Shown one piece after another: positions 8,357 through 18,146 of a DNA stretch of 64,000 nt. The notes under the pieces are model-generated. The model made no database searches, was not told the origin of the DNA, and saw only the letters and a list, made by a program, of their open reading frames with translations. Made by a program: the position numbers and the translations under genes. The stretch comes from Actinokineospora baliensis. GTDB taxonomy: Bacteria; Actinomycetota; Actinomycetes; Mycobacteriales; Pseudonocardiaceae. How positions within the stretch are numbered: the stretch's first letter is position 1; each line of letters starts with the position of its first letter. Location of the stretch: contig NZ_JAFBCK010000001.1 of NCBI RefSeq assembly GCF_016907695.1, forward strand, positions 1,860,001-1,924,000. Reading direction: 5' to 3'.

Positions 8357-8869
8357 ATGTCCGGGGAAACGCACGACGCCGTGATCACCGAGCCGTCCAC
8401 AGAGGACGGCTCCGAGCTGTGGCGGATCGCCCGCGATTCGCGTTCGCTCGACCTGAACTCCTCCTACGCATACCTGCTCTGGTGCCGCGACTTCGCCGAC
8501 ACCTCCGCGGTCGCCCTCGTCGAGGGCCGCCCGGTCGGCTTCGTGATCGGGTTCGTCCGGCCCGCCGCGCCGGACACCGTTGTGGTGTGGCAGATCGCCG
8601 TCGACGGCGGCCAGCGCGGCAAGGGCTTGGCTGGCAGGCTGCTCGACCACCTGCTCGACCGGCTCGCCCCGCGCGGCGTGCGGCACCTGGAAACCACCAT
8701 CACCGCCGACAACACCGCCTCCATCGCGCTGTTCAGCGCGCTGGGCAGGCGCAGGGGCGCGCCGGTCCGCCGCGCCGACCTGTTCGCCGCCGACCACTTC
8801 CCGGACGAGCACGCCGCCGAGGACCTCTACCGCATCGGTCCGTTCGCGCCAGTGCCTGCTCTGGTCTGA
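8357..8869 (+). CDS. ectA: L-2,4-diaminobutyrate N4-acetyltransferase
   Basis: A 170-residue GNAT acetyltransferase, the second step of ectoine synthesis: it acetylates diaminobutyrate using acetyl-CoA. The acetyl-CoA loop is seen as GGQRGKGLAGRLLDHLL (about residues 83-99), and ITADNTASIALFSALG matches the EctA signature. It is the first gene of an ectABCD operon; ectB follows after 28 bp with a good ribosome site. The compatible solutes made here protect against osmotic and heat stress. Confidence 0.95.
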   Translation: MSGETHDAVITEPSTEDGSELWRIARDSRSLDLNSSYAYLLWCRDFADTSAVALVEGRPVGFVIGFVRPAAPDTVVVWQIAVDGGQRGKGLAGRLLDHLLDRLAPRGVRHLETTITADNTASIALFSALGRRRGAPVRRADLFAADHFPDEHAAEDLYRIGPFAPVPALV

Positions 8870-8897
8870 CTTTCCCCCTGGGGAGGGAGATTTCGCG

Positions 8898-10160
8898 ATG
8901 AGTGTGTTCGAGACCCTCGAGTCCGAGGTCCGCAGCTACAGCCGGGGTTGGCCGGTCGTGTTCGACCGCGCGGTGGGCAGCCACCTCTACGACGAGTCGG
9001 GGAAGTCCTATTTGGACTTCTTCGCGGGCGCGGGAGCGCTGAACTACGGCCACAACAACCCGGTCCTCAAGCGGGCCGTCGTCGACTACATCATGCGCGA
9101 CGGCGTCACCCACGCCCTGGACATGAACACCGCCGCCAAACGGGACTTCCTGGAGTCCTTCCGCGACATCGTGCTCGCGCCGCGCGAGCTGGACTACAAG
9201 GTCATGTTCCCCGGCCCGGCCGGTGCCAACGCCGTCGAGGCCGCGCTGAAGCTGGCCCGCAAGGTTACTGGCCGCGAGTCGGTGGTCAACTTCACCAACG
9301 CCTTCCACGGCATGACGCTCGGCGCGCTGTCGGTCACCGGCAACTCGATGAAGCGCGGCGGCGCGGGCATCCCGCTGGTGCACGCCACCCCGATGCCCTT
9401 CGACAACTACCTCGACGGGCAGGTGCCGGACTTCCTGTGGTTCGAGCGGTTGCTCGCCGACAGCGGCAGCGGCCTCAACGAGCCCGCCGCGGTGATCGTG
9501 GAGACCGTGCAGGGCGAGGGCGGGATCAACGCCGCCCGCGTGCAGTGGCTGCGCGGTTTGGCCGACCTGTGCCAGCGGCACGGCATGCTGCTGATCGTGG
9601 ACGACGTGCAGATGGGCTGCGGCCGTACCGGCCCGTTCTTCAGCTTCGAGTTGGCTGGCATCAAGCCGGACATCGTCTGCCTGTCCAAGTCGATCGGCGC
9701 GTTCGGCTTCCCGATGGCGCTCACCCTGATGCGCCCCGACCTCGACATCTGGGAGCCCGGCGAGCACAACGGCACCTTCCGCGGCATCAACCCGGCCTTC
9801 GTCGCCGCCACCGAGGCCTTGCGCACCTACTGGACCGACGACACCCTGGAGAAGGGCACGCTGGCCAAGGGCGAGCAGGTGGAGCGGGTCATGCACGGTA
9901 TCGCCGAGGCGCACCCGGCCGCCGAGCTCAAGGTCAAGGGCCGTGGCCTGGCCCGCGGCCTGCGCTTCACCGACGGCGCGACCGCGGCCGCGGTCTGCCG
10001 TGCCGCTTTCGAGCGCGGCCTGCTCATGGAGACCTCCGGCCCCGACGGCGAGGTCGCCAAGGTCATGCCGCCGCTGACCATCACCGACGACGAGCTCGAC
10101 GCGGGCCTGCGGGTCCTCGTCGACTCCGTCGCCGCGACCGTGGGGAAGGGGACCGCATGA
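8898..10160 (+). CDS. ectB: Diaminobutyrate--2-oxoglutarate aminotransferase
   Basis: A 420-residue class III PLP aminotransferase that converts aspartate semialdehyde to L-2,4-diaminobutyrate, the first ectoine-specific step. The PLP lysine is in [10 protein letters not shown] (about residue 269) and the cofactor-binding Asp in [15 protein letters not shown]. The N-terminus [19 protein letters not shown] is typical of EctB. ATG 8898 follows a GGGAGGGAG ribosome site. It overlaps ectC by 4 bp (ATGA), indicating translational coupling. Confidence 0.96.
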   Translation: MSVFETLESEVRSYSRGWPVVFDRAVGSHLYDESGKSYLDFFAGAGALNYGHNNPVLKRAVVDYIMRDGVTHALDMNTAAKRDFLESFRDIVLAPRELDYKVMFPGPAGANAVEAALKLARKVTGRESVVNFTNAFHGMTLGALSVTGNSMKRGGAGIPLVHATPMPFDNYLDGQVPDFLWFERLLADSGSGLNEPAAVIVETVQGEGGINAARVQWLRGLADLCQRHGMLLIVDDVQMGCGRTGPFFSFELAGIKPDIVCLSKSIGAFGFPMALTLMRPDLDIWEPGEHNGTFRGINPAFVAATEALRTYWTDDTLEKGTLAKGEQVERVMHGIAEAHPAAELKVKGRGLARGLRFTDGATAAAVCRAAFERGLLMETSGPDGEVAKVMPPLTITDDELDAGLRVLVDSVAATVGKGTA

Positions 10161-10552
10161 TCGTCCGCAGCACCGCAGAGATCACCGACACCGACCGCGA
10201 CGTCAAGACCGAGAACTGGCGCAGCAAGCGGATCGTCCTGGCTGGCGACCGGGTCGGTTTCTCGGTGCACGAGACCACGCTGTACCCGGGTGCGGTCAAC
10301 GACTTCTGGTACGCCAACCACGTCGAGGCCGTCTTCGTCGTCGAGGGCGAGGGGGAGTTGCTGGACAAGGAAACCGGCCAGACCCACGCGCTCGGCCCTG
10401 GCTCGCTCTACCTGCTCGACGGCAACGAGCGCCACCAACTGCGGCCCCGCACCGAGATGCGCACCGTCTGCGTGTTCAACCCCCCGGTCACCGGCCGGGA
10501 GGTGCACGACGAGAACGGCGTCTACCCGCTGATCACCGAGGAGGAGGCGTGA
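10157..10552 (+). CDS. ectC: L-ectoine synthase
   Basis: A 131-residue cupin that cyclises N4-acetyl-diaminobutyrate to ectoine. The cupin metal region is seen in [18 protein letters not shown] and [11 protein letters not shown]. Length and the start [16 protein letters not shown] agree with EctC. The ATG overlaps the ectB stop, and its own stop overlaps the ectD start by one base. Confidence 0.96.
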   Translation: MIVRSTAEITDTDRDVKTENWRSKRIVLAGDRVGFSVHETTLYPGAVNDFWYANHVEAVFVVEGEGELLDKETGQTHALGPGSLYLLDGNERHQLRPRTEMRTVCVFNPPVTGREVHDENGVYPLITEEEA

Positions 10553-11451
10553 TGACCCTGACCGACACCCGCGTCCACGACCGCTACCCCACCCGGACCC
10601 GCGAACCCCTGGCCCCCTTCGGCCGCGTCGAACCGACCGTCTGGGGCGGGGTCAGCGGCCCGCTCGACCCGGCGACCCTGGCCGCGCACGACACCCACGG
10701 CTACTCCCGCCACGACGCCCTGCTCGGTCCCGGTGAGGTGGCCGCCTTCCGCGCCGAACTCGACCGCTTGGCAGGCGATGACGCCGTGCGCGCCGACGAG
10801 CGCACCATCGTCGAGCGGGCCACCGACGAGGTCCGGTCGATCTTCGAGGTGCACCGGATCAGCGGGCTGATCGCCGAGCTCGTCCGCGACCCGCGGGTGC
10901 TCGGCCGGGCGCGGCAGATCCTGGGGTCCGAGGTGTACGTGCACCAGAGCCGGGTCAACTACATGCCCGGCTTCGAGGGCAAGGGTTTCTACTGGCACTC
11001 CGACTTCGAGACCTGGCACGCCGAGGACGGCATGCCGGTGCCGCGCGCGGTGAGCATGTCCATCGCGCTCACCGACAACTACCCGTTCAACGGCGGCCTC
11101 ATGGTGATGCCCGGTTCGCACCGCACCTTCGTCCCGTGCGTCGGCGAGACCCCGGCCGAGCACTACAAGGCCTCGCTGACCGAGCAGGAGATCGGCGTGC
11201 CGAGCCGGTCGGCGATCACCAGGCTCGCCGCCGAGCACGGCATCGACCAGTTCACCGGCCCCGCAGGCTCCGCGCTGATGTTCGACTCGAACCTCATGCA
11301 CGGCTCGGGGAACAACATCACCCCGTTCCCCAGGTCGAACATCTTCCTGTGCTTCAACTCGGTGGACAACGCCCTGGTGCGGCCGTACGCGGCGGCCGCG
11401 CCCCGGCCCGGTTTCATCGCCGCGCGAACCTTCGCGCCGCTAAGCAGGTGA
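10552..11451 (+). CDS. ectD: Ectoine 5-hydroxylase
   Basis: A 299-residue non-haem iron/2-oxoglutarate dioxygenase that hydroxylates ectoine to 5-hydroxyectoine. The iron triad is visible as HSD in YWHSDFETWH (about residues 145-147) and the distal His in LMHGSGNN (about 247). VHQSRVNYMPGFEGKGFYWH is the EctD signature. ATG 10552 is preferred over GTG 10549 because the GAGGAGG ribosome site at 10541-10547 is better spaced. It is the last gene of the operon. Confidence 0.95.
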   Translation: MTLTDTRVHDRYPTRTREPLAPFGRVEPTVWGGVSGPLDPATLAAHDTHGYSRHDALLGPGEVAAFRAELDRLAGDDAVRADERTIVERATDEVRSIFEVHRISGLIAELVRDPRVLGRARQILGSEVYVHQSRVNYMPGFEGKGFYWHSDFETWHAEDGMPVPRAVSMSIALTDNYPFNGGLMVMPGSHRTFVPCVGETPAEHYKASLTEQEIGVPSRSAITRLAAEHGIDQFTGPAGSALMFDSNLMHGSGNNITPFPRSNIFLCFNSVDNALVRPYAAAAPRPGFIAARTFAPLSR

Positions 11452-11869
11452 CCCGTACGTGATCATGCGTAATCCATCTGTTACCATCAGCGGGCGCTCC
11501 GCCCCTCGTTGATCAAGAGCTGGTCGTGGTTCCCACTCGGGGTGAACCCGACGTGCTGTCGACCAACCCAGGCGGAGTACGGCCCCGCGCCCACCGAGTC
11601 GGGATCGGTCGGGTGGCGGGGCCGACCCCTGTCCGGACACCTCTGGCAATTCCCAGTTCCACCACCGCGCAATCGCCCGCCCGCCCGCGAATGGCCCATC
11701 TCCCAGCACTTTCCGGCCGGGGCCGCTCATACCGCCGCCCCATAACGGTTAGGCCATCCGGTTGACTAGTGCCACAACCACGCCCACGGGTTCGCGCACG
11801 CCCTAGGTTTGTCGCGGGAGCGCTGGGAACCGGCTTAGGGGAGTCGGTCCGATCGGGGGGTGGTACCGA
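11452..11869. other. Intergenic region between ectD and the SARP gene
   Basis: A 418-bp region. It should hold the ect terminator and the promoter of the SARP gene. I see a small hairpin near 11490 (GGGCG/CGCCC) and a TTGACT hexamer at about 11763 without a convincing -10. No supported gene. Confidence 0.4.
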
Positions 11870-14668
11870 GTGGCGCATGTCGTGCTCGCGCGTCCGGAGC
11901 AGGACGGGCCGCGGTTCTGCGTGTTGGGGCCGGTGTGCGCGCTGGTGGGGGCGAACACGCTGGTACCGGGTGGGCCCGGGTTGCGCGGGCTGCTGGCGAT
12001 GCTGCTGTTGGAGCCTAACCAGGTCGTCTCGGTCGAGCACGTGATGGACGTGCTGTGGGACCACGAACCGCCCGCGACCGCGCGGACGATCGTGCAGGGC
12101 TACGTGTCCAGGCTGCGCCGCTGGCTGTCCACAGTGGACCCCACGCGGGAGGTCAGGATCCAGACCTCCGGTCCCGGCTACCGGCTGGTCGTCGACGAGG
12201 CCCGCATCGATGTGGCGCTGGCCCGCGAACTGCTCGCCGCGTCGCGGGACCGGCCCGCTGGCGAGCGGGCCGAACTGCTGGCCAGGGCGCAGAGCCTCTG
12301 GCGCGGACCGGAGCTGTCCGGGATCGGCGGCCGGGTCCGCGCCCCGGAACTGGCCGAGCTGCGGCTGACCGTGCTGGAAGCGCGCGTCGACGCCGACCTC
12401 GAACTCGGCCGCCACGACGAGGTCATCGGCGAACTGGCCGCCCTGGTCGACACCCACCCGTTCCGCGAACACCTGGTCGGCCAACTCGTGCTCGCCCTCT
12501 ACCGCTCCGGCAGGCGCGCCGCGGCACTGGAGATCTACCAGCGCTTCGCCCACCGCGCCGCCAGGGAACTCGGTCTCGACCCGGGTCCTGGCCTGCGCGA
12601 GCTGCACAGCCGGATCCTGCGCGACGACACCGCTCTGCTCGAACCGCGCCCGTCGCCGGTGATCGCGCCGCGGGTCGGCGTGCTCACCCCGGCGCAACTA
12701 CCCGCCGCACCACCGGGGTTCACCGGCCGTGAGACCGAACTCGAGTGGCTGGACGGCATCCGCGACAACGCCGACGGCACCGCGCCCGCGATCGCGGTCC
12801 TGGCCGGTTCCGCGGGCGTCGGCAAGAGCGCGCTCGCCGTGGTGTGGGGGACCCGCACGGCCAAAGCCTTCCCGGACGGCAGGCTCTACGCGTCGTTGCG
12901 GGGTTTCGACCCCCGGCACGAACCGGTCGAACCGGCCGAGGTCCTGGCGCGGTTTCTGCTCGCCCTCGGTGTCGCCGCCGAGCACATCCCGGAAGACCTG
13001 GCCCAGCGCACGGCGTTCTACCGGTCGCTGCTGGCCGATCGGCGGCTGCTGGTCGTGCTCGACGACGCCAGGGACTCCGACCAGGTGCGGCCGTTGCTGC
13101 CCAGCGGCCCCGGGTCGATGGTCCTGGTCACCAGCAGGCGCAAGCTCGACGGCTTGGTGACCCACGGTGCGGCGCTGCGGGTGCTCGGCACGCTCTCGGC
13201 CGAGGAGGCGGAGGCGGTCATCGAGCACGCGGCCGGGCCGCCCGCCGCGCACGAACGCGCGCTGCGCACCAGGTTGGCCCGCTTGTGCGACTACCTGCCG
13301 CTCGCGCTGCGGATCTCGGGCGCACGGTTGGCCGTCAGTCCACAGTGGTCACTGGGCGAACTCGTCGCCGAACTCGCCGACGAGCGCACCCGCCTCGGCG
13401 CCCTGCGCGTGCACGACGTCGACACCGGGGTCCGGGCCGCGCTCGACCTGACCGTCGGTGGCCTGGACCCCGCGCTGGCCGAGACCCTGCGGTTGCTCGG
13501 CGCCGTGCCCGGCCCGACGTTCGGCCCGCACCTGGTGGGCGCCTTGGCCGGGACGTCCCCGGACGCGGCGCGGGAGCGGCTGCGCGGGTTGGCCGCGCTG
13601 TTCCTGGTCACCGAGTCGGAGCCGGACGTGTTCGGCATGCACGACCTGGTCCGGCTCTACGCCAGGGAACTGGGCACCGACGACCTGCTGCCCTCGGTAC
13701 TGCGCTACTACCTGGTCGCCGCCGACCTGAGCCGCCGCCACCTGCGCGCGGCCGCCGACGACCTCGACCACGCCGACACCGAACCGCACGTCCCGCGCCC
13801 GGCGGTCCGCGGCCGCGAGGACGCCCTCGCCTGGTTTGAACGCGAGTGGCCCAACCTGGTCGCCGCCGCCGAGGCGGGTGCAAAGGCGGGCCTGCACACC
13901 CAGGTTTGGCAACTGGCCCGTATGGCCAGCGAGTTCCGCCGGGTCCGCCCACGCCGCGACGACTGGGAGCACGTCCTGCGCCTGGGTCTGACCGCCGCCA
14001 GGGCCTCCGGCGACCGCAGGGGCGAGGTCCTCATGCGCCTGAGCCGCTGCGTCCTGCTGACCCGCTTCGACCAGGAGCACGAGACCGTCGCCGACGCAGA
14101 ACGCGCCGTGGCCATCGCGACCGAGCTGCGCGACTCCAAGCTGATGGCGATGGGCTTCAACACGGTGGCCAGCGCGCTCTACGGCCAGAAGCGCTACCCC
14201 GAGGCCCTCGCCGGTTACCGCAAAGCCCTGGAGCTCTCCGGCCGCGCGGGCTACCGCCTCGGCGAGGCGAACCTGCTCAACAACATCGCCCAGGTCCACC
14301 GCAACCTGGGCGCCCCAGCCGAAGCGGTCGGACCGCAAGCCCAGGCCGTGTCCATCTTCCGCGAGGTCGGCGACCTGGGGTTCGTCGGGCTGGCGCTGGC
14401 CAACCTGGCCGAACTCGAACACGAGCTCAACCTCCCCGAGGCGGCGGAGACGCACTCCAGGGAAGCGATCGCCATGGCCGAGGCCAACGGTCTTGACCTC
14501 ACCGAAGCGTTCGCCCGCGAGGTCCTGGCCCGAGTCCACCGGGACCGGGGCGAGATCGCCGAGGCCAGGGTGGAGCTGACCCTGTCCCTCGAGCTCTACC
14601 GACTAGTCCAATCCCCAGCCGCCGACGCCGTCCAAGCCGGACTCGCCGCCCTGCCAACCGACGTTTAG
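11870..14668 (+). CDS. SARP/AfsR-family transcriptional regulator (BTAD, NB-ARC, TPR)
   Basis: A 932-residue activator. Residues about 15-100 are an OmpR-like winged-helix DNA-binding domain (LRGLLAMLLLEPNQVVSVEH ... ATARTIVQGYVSRLRRWL). Residues about 110-250 are the bacterial transcriptional activation (BTAD) domain. An NB-ARC ATPase follows with Walker A GSAGVGKSALAV (about 320) and Walker B-like LLVVLDDA (about 397). From about 690 to the end there are TPR helices. This is the AfsR architecture. SARPs usually bind direct heptamer repeats near natural-product promoters, but no biosynthetic cluster adjoins it here, so the target is unknown. GTG start at 11870. Confidence 0.9.
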   Translation: MAHVVLARPEQDGPRFCVLGPVCALVGANTLVPGGPGLRGLLAMLLLEPNQVVSVEHVMDVLWDHEPPATARTIVQGYVSRLRRWLSTVDPTREVRIQTSGPGYRLVVDEARIDVALARELLAASRDRPAGERAELLARAQSLWRGPELSGIGGRVRAPELAELRLTVLEARVDADLELGRHDEVIGELAALVDTHPFREHLVGQLVLALYRSGRRAAALEIYQRFAHRAARELGLDPGPGLRELHSRILRDDTALLEPRPSPVIAPRVGVLTPAQLPAAPPGFTGRETELEWLDGIRDNADGTAPAIAVLAGSAGVGKSALAVVWGTRTAKAFPDGRLYASLRGFDPRHEPVEPAEVLARFLLALGVAAEHIPEDLAQRTAFYRSLLADRRLLVVLDDARDSDQVRPLLPSGPGSMVLVTSRRKLDGLVTHGAALRVLGTLSAEEAEAVIEHAAGPPAAHERALRTRLARLCDYLPLALRISGARLAVSPQWSLGELVAELADERTRLGALRVHDVDTGVRAALDLTVGGLDPALAETLRLLGAVPGPTFGPHLVGALAGTSPDAARERLRGLAALFLVTESEPDVFGMHDLVRLYARELGTDDLLPSVLRYYLVAADLSRRHLRAAADDLDHADTEPHVPRPAVRGREDALAWFEREWPNLVAAAEAGAKAGLHTQVWQLARMASEFRRVRPRRDDWEHVLRLGLTAARASGDRRGEVLMRLSRCVLLTRFDQEHETVADAERAVAIATELRDSKLMAMGFNTVASALYGQKRYPEALAGYRKALELSGRAGYRLGEANLLNNIAQVHRNLGAPAEAVGPQAQAVSIFREVGDLGFVGLALANLAELEHELNLPEAAETHSREAIAMAEANGLDLTEAFAREVLARVHRDRGEIAEARVELTLSLELYRLVQSPAADAVQAGLAALPTDV

Positions 14669-14865
14669 CGAACGCTTAGCCACACCAGCCCCGCGGCCGG
14701 CACCCTCTCCGCGCAGGGTGACCAGGTGTCACCCAGGGCCGCTGGCGGGAGACAATTGGGGGTGCGGCCCGACGCACCGGCCGGCGCTCTCGGGGGAGGG
14801 AGAGCCGGCCGGTCGTCGTTGCGCAGCTTCTGAGTGGACCCTGCGCCCGACACGAGGAACGGCGA

Positions 14866-15720
14866 GCGCAGGCCGATCTCGTTCTGGCGTCTGCCGCGGA
14901 CTGGCCCCGCCGCCCACCCCTCGTGCTGGCTCCTAGCCCGGCCGCTCCACTGAGGATGCCTCGCGCACCGGTGTCGGCTCGGGCCGCTTCGGCGGCCGGG
15001 TGGGCAGGCCAACTCGGGGTTCGCGGCCGGTGCGCCTGGGCGACCGTGTCGGTGGCTTGGGGGTGCGGGCCATGCGGATGCCCGCCGCGCACAGCCAGCA
15101 CAAGCCGATCCCGTTCTGGCGCCAGCCTCCACCGCTTGCCCCGCGCCGACCACTCCACTGGGGAGGCCTCGCGTCCCGGTGTCAGCTCCGGCCGCTTCAA
15201 CGGCCGCGTTCGGCAGCCCGAGACGGGGGTCGCGGCCGGTGCGCCAGGGGCGACCGCGTCGGTGGCTTGGCGGTGCGGGCCATGCGGATGCCCGCCGCGC
15301 ACAGCCAGCACAAGCCGATCCCGTTCTGGCGCCAGCCTCCACCGCTTGCACCGCGCCGACCACTCGACTGGGGAGGCCTTGCGTCCCGGTGTCAGCTCCG
15401 GACCGCTTCGACGCCGGGGTGTGCAGACCGGCAAGGGTTCGCGGCCGGTGCGTCAGGGCGACCGTGTCGCTGGCTTGGCGGGTCGGGCCATGCGGATGCC
15501 CGTTGCACACGGCGAGGCTAGGTCGCCGCCACTGGCCGTGCCGGGCTCCCAGGCGGCCTGGTGGTGCGAGCCACGCGGTGTGCGCCGCGCACAGCCAGGG
15601 CAGGCCGTGCCGTTCTGGGCGTATGTTTCCCGCGCCGGGTTCCTAGCTCGACTGCTCCACTGAGGAGGCGCCGCGTACCGGTGTCAGCTCCGGCCGCTTC
15701 GGGTGCAGACCGTCCCCCAG
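14866..15720. repeat. Imperfect tandem repeat, about 209-bp unit, four copies, overlapping a gene end
   Basis: Anchor words recur at a nearly fixed spacing: CGCGGCCGGTGCG at 15022, 15231 and 15440; CATGCGGATGCCCG at 15071, 15281 and 15489; and CACTGRGGA-type at 14948, 15156, 15366 and 15658. The last interval is 292 bp because of an extra partial copy near 15570-15625. The final copy contains the last about 18 codons and the stop of the SGNH hydrolase gene (minus strand), so the array is a run of degenerate copies of that gene's 3' end plus flank. The rest of 14669-15642 holds no supported gene. Confidence 0.8.
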
Positions 15721-16431
15721 CGACTCCCCGGTGATCTGCCGCCGTACCCACGGGATCAGGTGCGTGGTGGTCCAGGCCAGGTCGTCCTGGCGTAGGCGCA
15801 ACCACGGCCTCCTGGCCTCGGCGGGCAGTGGCTCTCGCCAGTCTTGCGCCACCGGCACGTCGAGCACCTCCGCGGCGCGCAGGGCGATCCGGCGGTGGCC
15901 TTCGGTGGAGAAGTGCAGGCGGTCGTCGCACCAGGAGCGGCGGTCGTGCAGGACGCCCATGGACCAGAGGTCGACCAGGCGGGCGCCGTGCCGGTCGGCG
16001 ATGGCGTGCAGGTGTCCGTTGTAGATGGCGACCTTGCCGCGGAAGCGGCGGATCAGCGGCTGCACCTTCGGGTCGGGGCCGGTGAAGATCAGGACTTCGC
16101 TGCCCGCCTCGCGCAGCCGCACGACCGCGGTCTCGAACAGGGCGGCCACGTCGTCGACGTCGGTGCCCGGGGTGATGATGTCGTTGCCGCCGCCGCACAG
16201 GGTGACCAGGTCGGGGCGGGCCGCGACCGCGATGTGCAGCTGCTCGTCGATGATCTCCTGCAGCATCTTGCCGCGCAGCGCCAGGTTCGCGTACTGGAAC
16301 CCGGGCCGTTGCCCGTCGAGCAGTTCGGCGAGCCGGTCCGCCCAGCCGACGTACTTGCCGTCGGCGCCGACATCGCTCATGCCCTCGGTGAAGCTGTCCC
16401 CGACCGCGATCCAGCTGTTCCACCCATGCAC
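15643..16431 (-). CDS. SGNH/GDSL-family hydrolase
   Basis: A 262-residue esterase-like hydrolase with no signal peptide. Block I is WIAVGDSFTEGMSDV (nucleophile Ser about 13), block III is CGGGNDI (Asn about 83) and block V is DDRLHFSTEGH (Asp/His about 190-193). All four SGNH residues are present, so it is likely active on an ester or acyl substrate that is not predictable. The GTG start at 16431 has a strong upstream AGGGGAGG. The frame is open far upstream, but those extensions read into another gene. The C-terminal tail (KRPELTPVRGASSVEQSS) is encoded by the last unit of the downstream repeat array. Confidence 0.85.
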   Translation of the reverse strand: MHGWNSWIAVGDSFTEGMSDVGADGKYVGWADRLAELLDGQRPGFQYANLALRGKMLQEIIDEQLHIAVAARPDLVTLCGGGNDIITPGTDVDDVAALFETAVVRLREAGSEVLIFTGPDPKVQPLIRRFRGKVAIYNGHLHAIADRHGARLVDLWSMGVLHDRRSWCDDRLHFSTEGHRRIALRAAEVLDVPVAQDWREPLPAEARRPWLRLRQDDLAWTTTHLIPWVRRQITGESLGDGLHPKRPELTPVRGASSVEQSS

Positions 16432-16614
16432 AGCCCGACCTCCCCTTCGACCAAGACGGTCCGCCGACCCTGGCGGGCCACAGTTGCCCCAGACAACCAA
16501 CGCGAGCAGTATGCCCGGGTATTCCCGGCGGGTCGTCAGCGCAGAGTATGACCTCGGGCCGACACCCGGCGAAGCCGATAGCGGCCCGCGAGAGCGTAAT
16601 GGCAGGCTGGGGGC

Positions 16615-17253
16615 GTGACCGACTCCCTGTCCGACCTGCTCGGCGGCAGGCGCGGCGCCCTCGACGCGACCGTGCCGCCACTGGCCTTCGCCGTCGTGTG
16701 GCTGCTCACCGACACGATCGGCTGGGCGACCGTGGCCGCGCTGGCGGCCGCCGGTGTCGTGGCGGGGGTGCGGTTGGCGCGCGGCGGTCGGGTCACCGCG
16801 GTGGTGGGCAGCATGGCGGCAGTGGTCGTCGGCGCGCTCGTCGTGCTCTACACCGGGCGGGCGGAGGACTTCTTCCTCATCCAGCTGCTGTCCAACATCG
16901 CCAGTGCGCTCGCCTGGGCCGTGAGCATCCTCATCCGCTGGCCGCTGCTCGGTGTCGTCGTCGGCGTGCTGCTGGGGCAGCGCTTCCGCTGGCGCCGCGA
17001 TCCCGCGCTCGTGCGCGCCTACGGCAGGGCGAGCTGGGTGTGGGTCCTGCTCCAGTACACCTTGCGCACGGCCGTGTTCGGTGCGCTGTGGTGGCTGGGC
17101 GACGTGGCCGCGCTCGCGGTGGCCAGGGTCGCGCTGTCCTGGCCGCTGGTCGCCCTGGTGATCGCCGTCAGCGCCGCCGTGCTGCGCAAGTCGCTCCCGG
17201 ACGACCACCCGGGCCTGCGCCACCCGCGCGTGCCAGAGCCAGCGGGCAACTAG
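16615..17253 (+). CDS. DUF3159 family membrane protein
   Basis: A 212-residue integral membrane protein with about five hydrophobic segments (about residues 22-48, 62-80, 86-125, 140-165, 168-185). The pattern EDFFLIQLLSNIASALAWA and the paired LIRWPLLGVVVG is that of the actinobacterial DUF3159 family, of unknown function. Its stop overlaps the stop of the convergent kinase gene (shared CTAG), so transcription collides there. Confidence 0.8.
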   Translation: MTDSLSDLLGGRRGALDATVPPLAFAVVWLLTDTIGWATVAALAAAGVVAGVRLARGGRVTAVVGSMAAVVVGALVVLYTGRAEDFFLIQLLSNIASALAWAVSILIRWPLLGVVVGVLLGQRFRWRRDPALVRAYGRASWVWVLLQYTLRTAVFGALWWLGDVAALAVARVALSWPLVALVIAVSAAVLRKSLPDDHPGLRHPRVPEPAGN

Positions 17254-18146
17254 AGCTCGGGTCGGTGCGCCTCGGGGCCGAACGCGTCCAGTGACGCCAG
17301 CCAGGCGGCGCCCACCGTCCCGTCCTTGGCGTCCACCACCTCGTGGTCGCCGAGCAGTTCCCGGACCCGGGCGCCGACCGCCGTCTGCATGACCGCGCCT
17401 GCCAGGACCACCGGTCCGGTGTCGTGCACCGCGAGCGCCTGCGCGGCCAGCGACTGGGCCGCCCGCTCCACGATCTCGTGCGCGGCCGGGTCGTCCACCG
17501 ACGAGGCCAGCGGGGCGAACCGCGCCAACCGGATCGGCTCCTCCCGGTTCACCTGCCGGATCAACCGGCCGAACGGGATCCGCGGGTCGCCTTCGATCGG
17601 CAGCCCCGCCGAGGTCAGCACGGCCCGCGGCAGCGGCCCGAGCGGTTTCCCGCTCTGCAGCGCGTACAGCGTGACCCGCACCGCTTCCCGGCCGATCCAG
17701 AACGCCGATCCCTCGTCGCCGAGCAGCCAGCCGAACCCGCCGTAGGTGGCGACCCGCTCGCGCCCGGTGATCCGGCTCGCGATCGACCCGGTGCCGGAGA
17801 TCAGCACCGTCCCGAACGCCGACGAGGTCCCCGAGGCGAAGGCCACCTCCGCGTCGGACACCACCCTCGGCCGCAGCAGTTCGAACACCACGTCGAACTC
17901 GGCGGCCACCGCCGGGTCCAGCAGCGCCGACGACCCGGCCATCCCGATCACGCACGTCTCGGCCTGCGAGCCCGACAGCGCCGTGTTCGCCGCCGCCAGC
18001 AGCTGCGCCGCGGCCGCGGCCGGGCCGTTGGTGTTCGGGTTCCCGCCACCGGCGACACCCCGGCCGATCACCGCTCCCGAGGAGTCGACGGCCAGCGCGC
18101 GGGTGGTGCTCCCGCCGATGTCGACGCCCAACGCGACCCCGGTCAT
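17250..18146 (-). CDS. BadF/BadG-type sugar kinase, probably N-acetylglucosamine kinase
   Basis: A 298-residue ASKHA-fold kinase. The phosphate-1 motif is LGVDIGGSTTRALAVD (about 5-20), phosphate-2 is VLISGTGSIA (about 110-119) and the adenosine motif is VVLAGAVMQ (about 249). This matches the eukaryote-like GlcNAc kinase/BadF family, which phosphorylates N-acetylglucosamine with ATP. The start at ATG 18146 overlaps the stop of the upstream HxlR gene by 4 bp, so the two are co-transcribed. The nearby dasR gene, the GlcNAc-responsive regulator, supports an aminosugar role. Confidence 0.75.
   Translation of the reverse strand: MTGVALGVDIGGSTTRALAVDSSGAVIGRGVAGGGNPNTNGPAAAAAQLLAAANTALSGSQAETCVIGMAGSSALLDPAVAAEFDVVFELLRPRVVSDAEVAFASGTSSAFGTVLISGTGSIASRITGRERVATYGGFGWLLGDEGSAFWIGREAVRVTLYALQSGKPLGPLPRAVLTSAGLPIEGDPRIPFGRLIRQVNREEPIRLARFAPLASSVDDPAAHEIVERAAQSLAAQALAVHDTGPVVLAGAVMQTAVGARVRELLGDHEVVDAKDGTVGAAWLASLDAFGPEAHRPEL

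Noticed and set aside
14676..15434. Minus-strand frame with repeated PELTPG and HPHGPH peptides
   Set aside because: The peptide repeats come from the DNA tandem repeat; no start signal and no family.
15643..17955. A 770-codon minus-strand frame containing the SGNH hydrolase
   Set aside because: The upstream two-thirds is antisense to the DUF3159 gene and in another frame of the kinase gene; only the part from 16431 is a recognisable protein.
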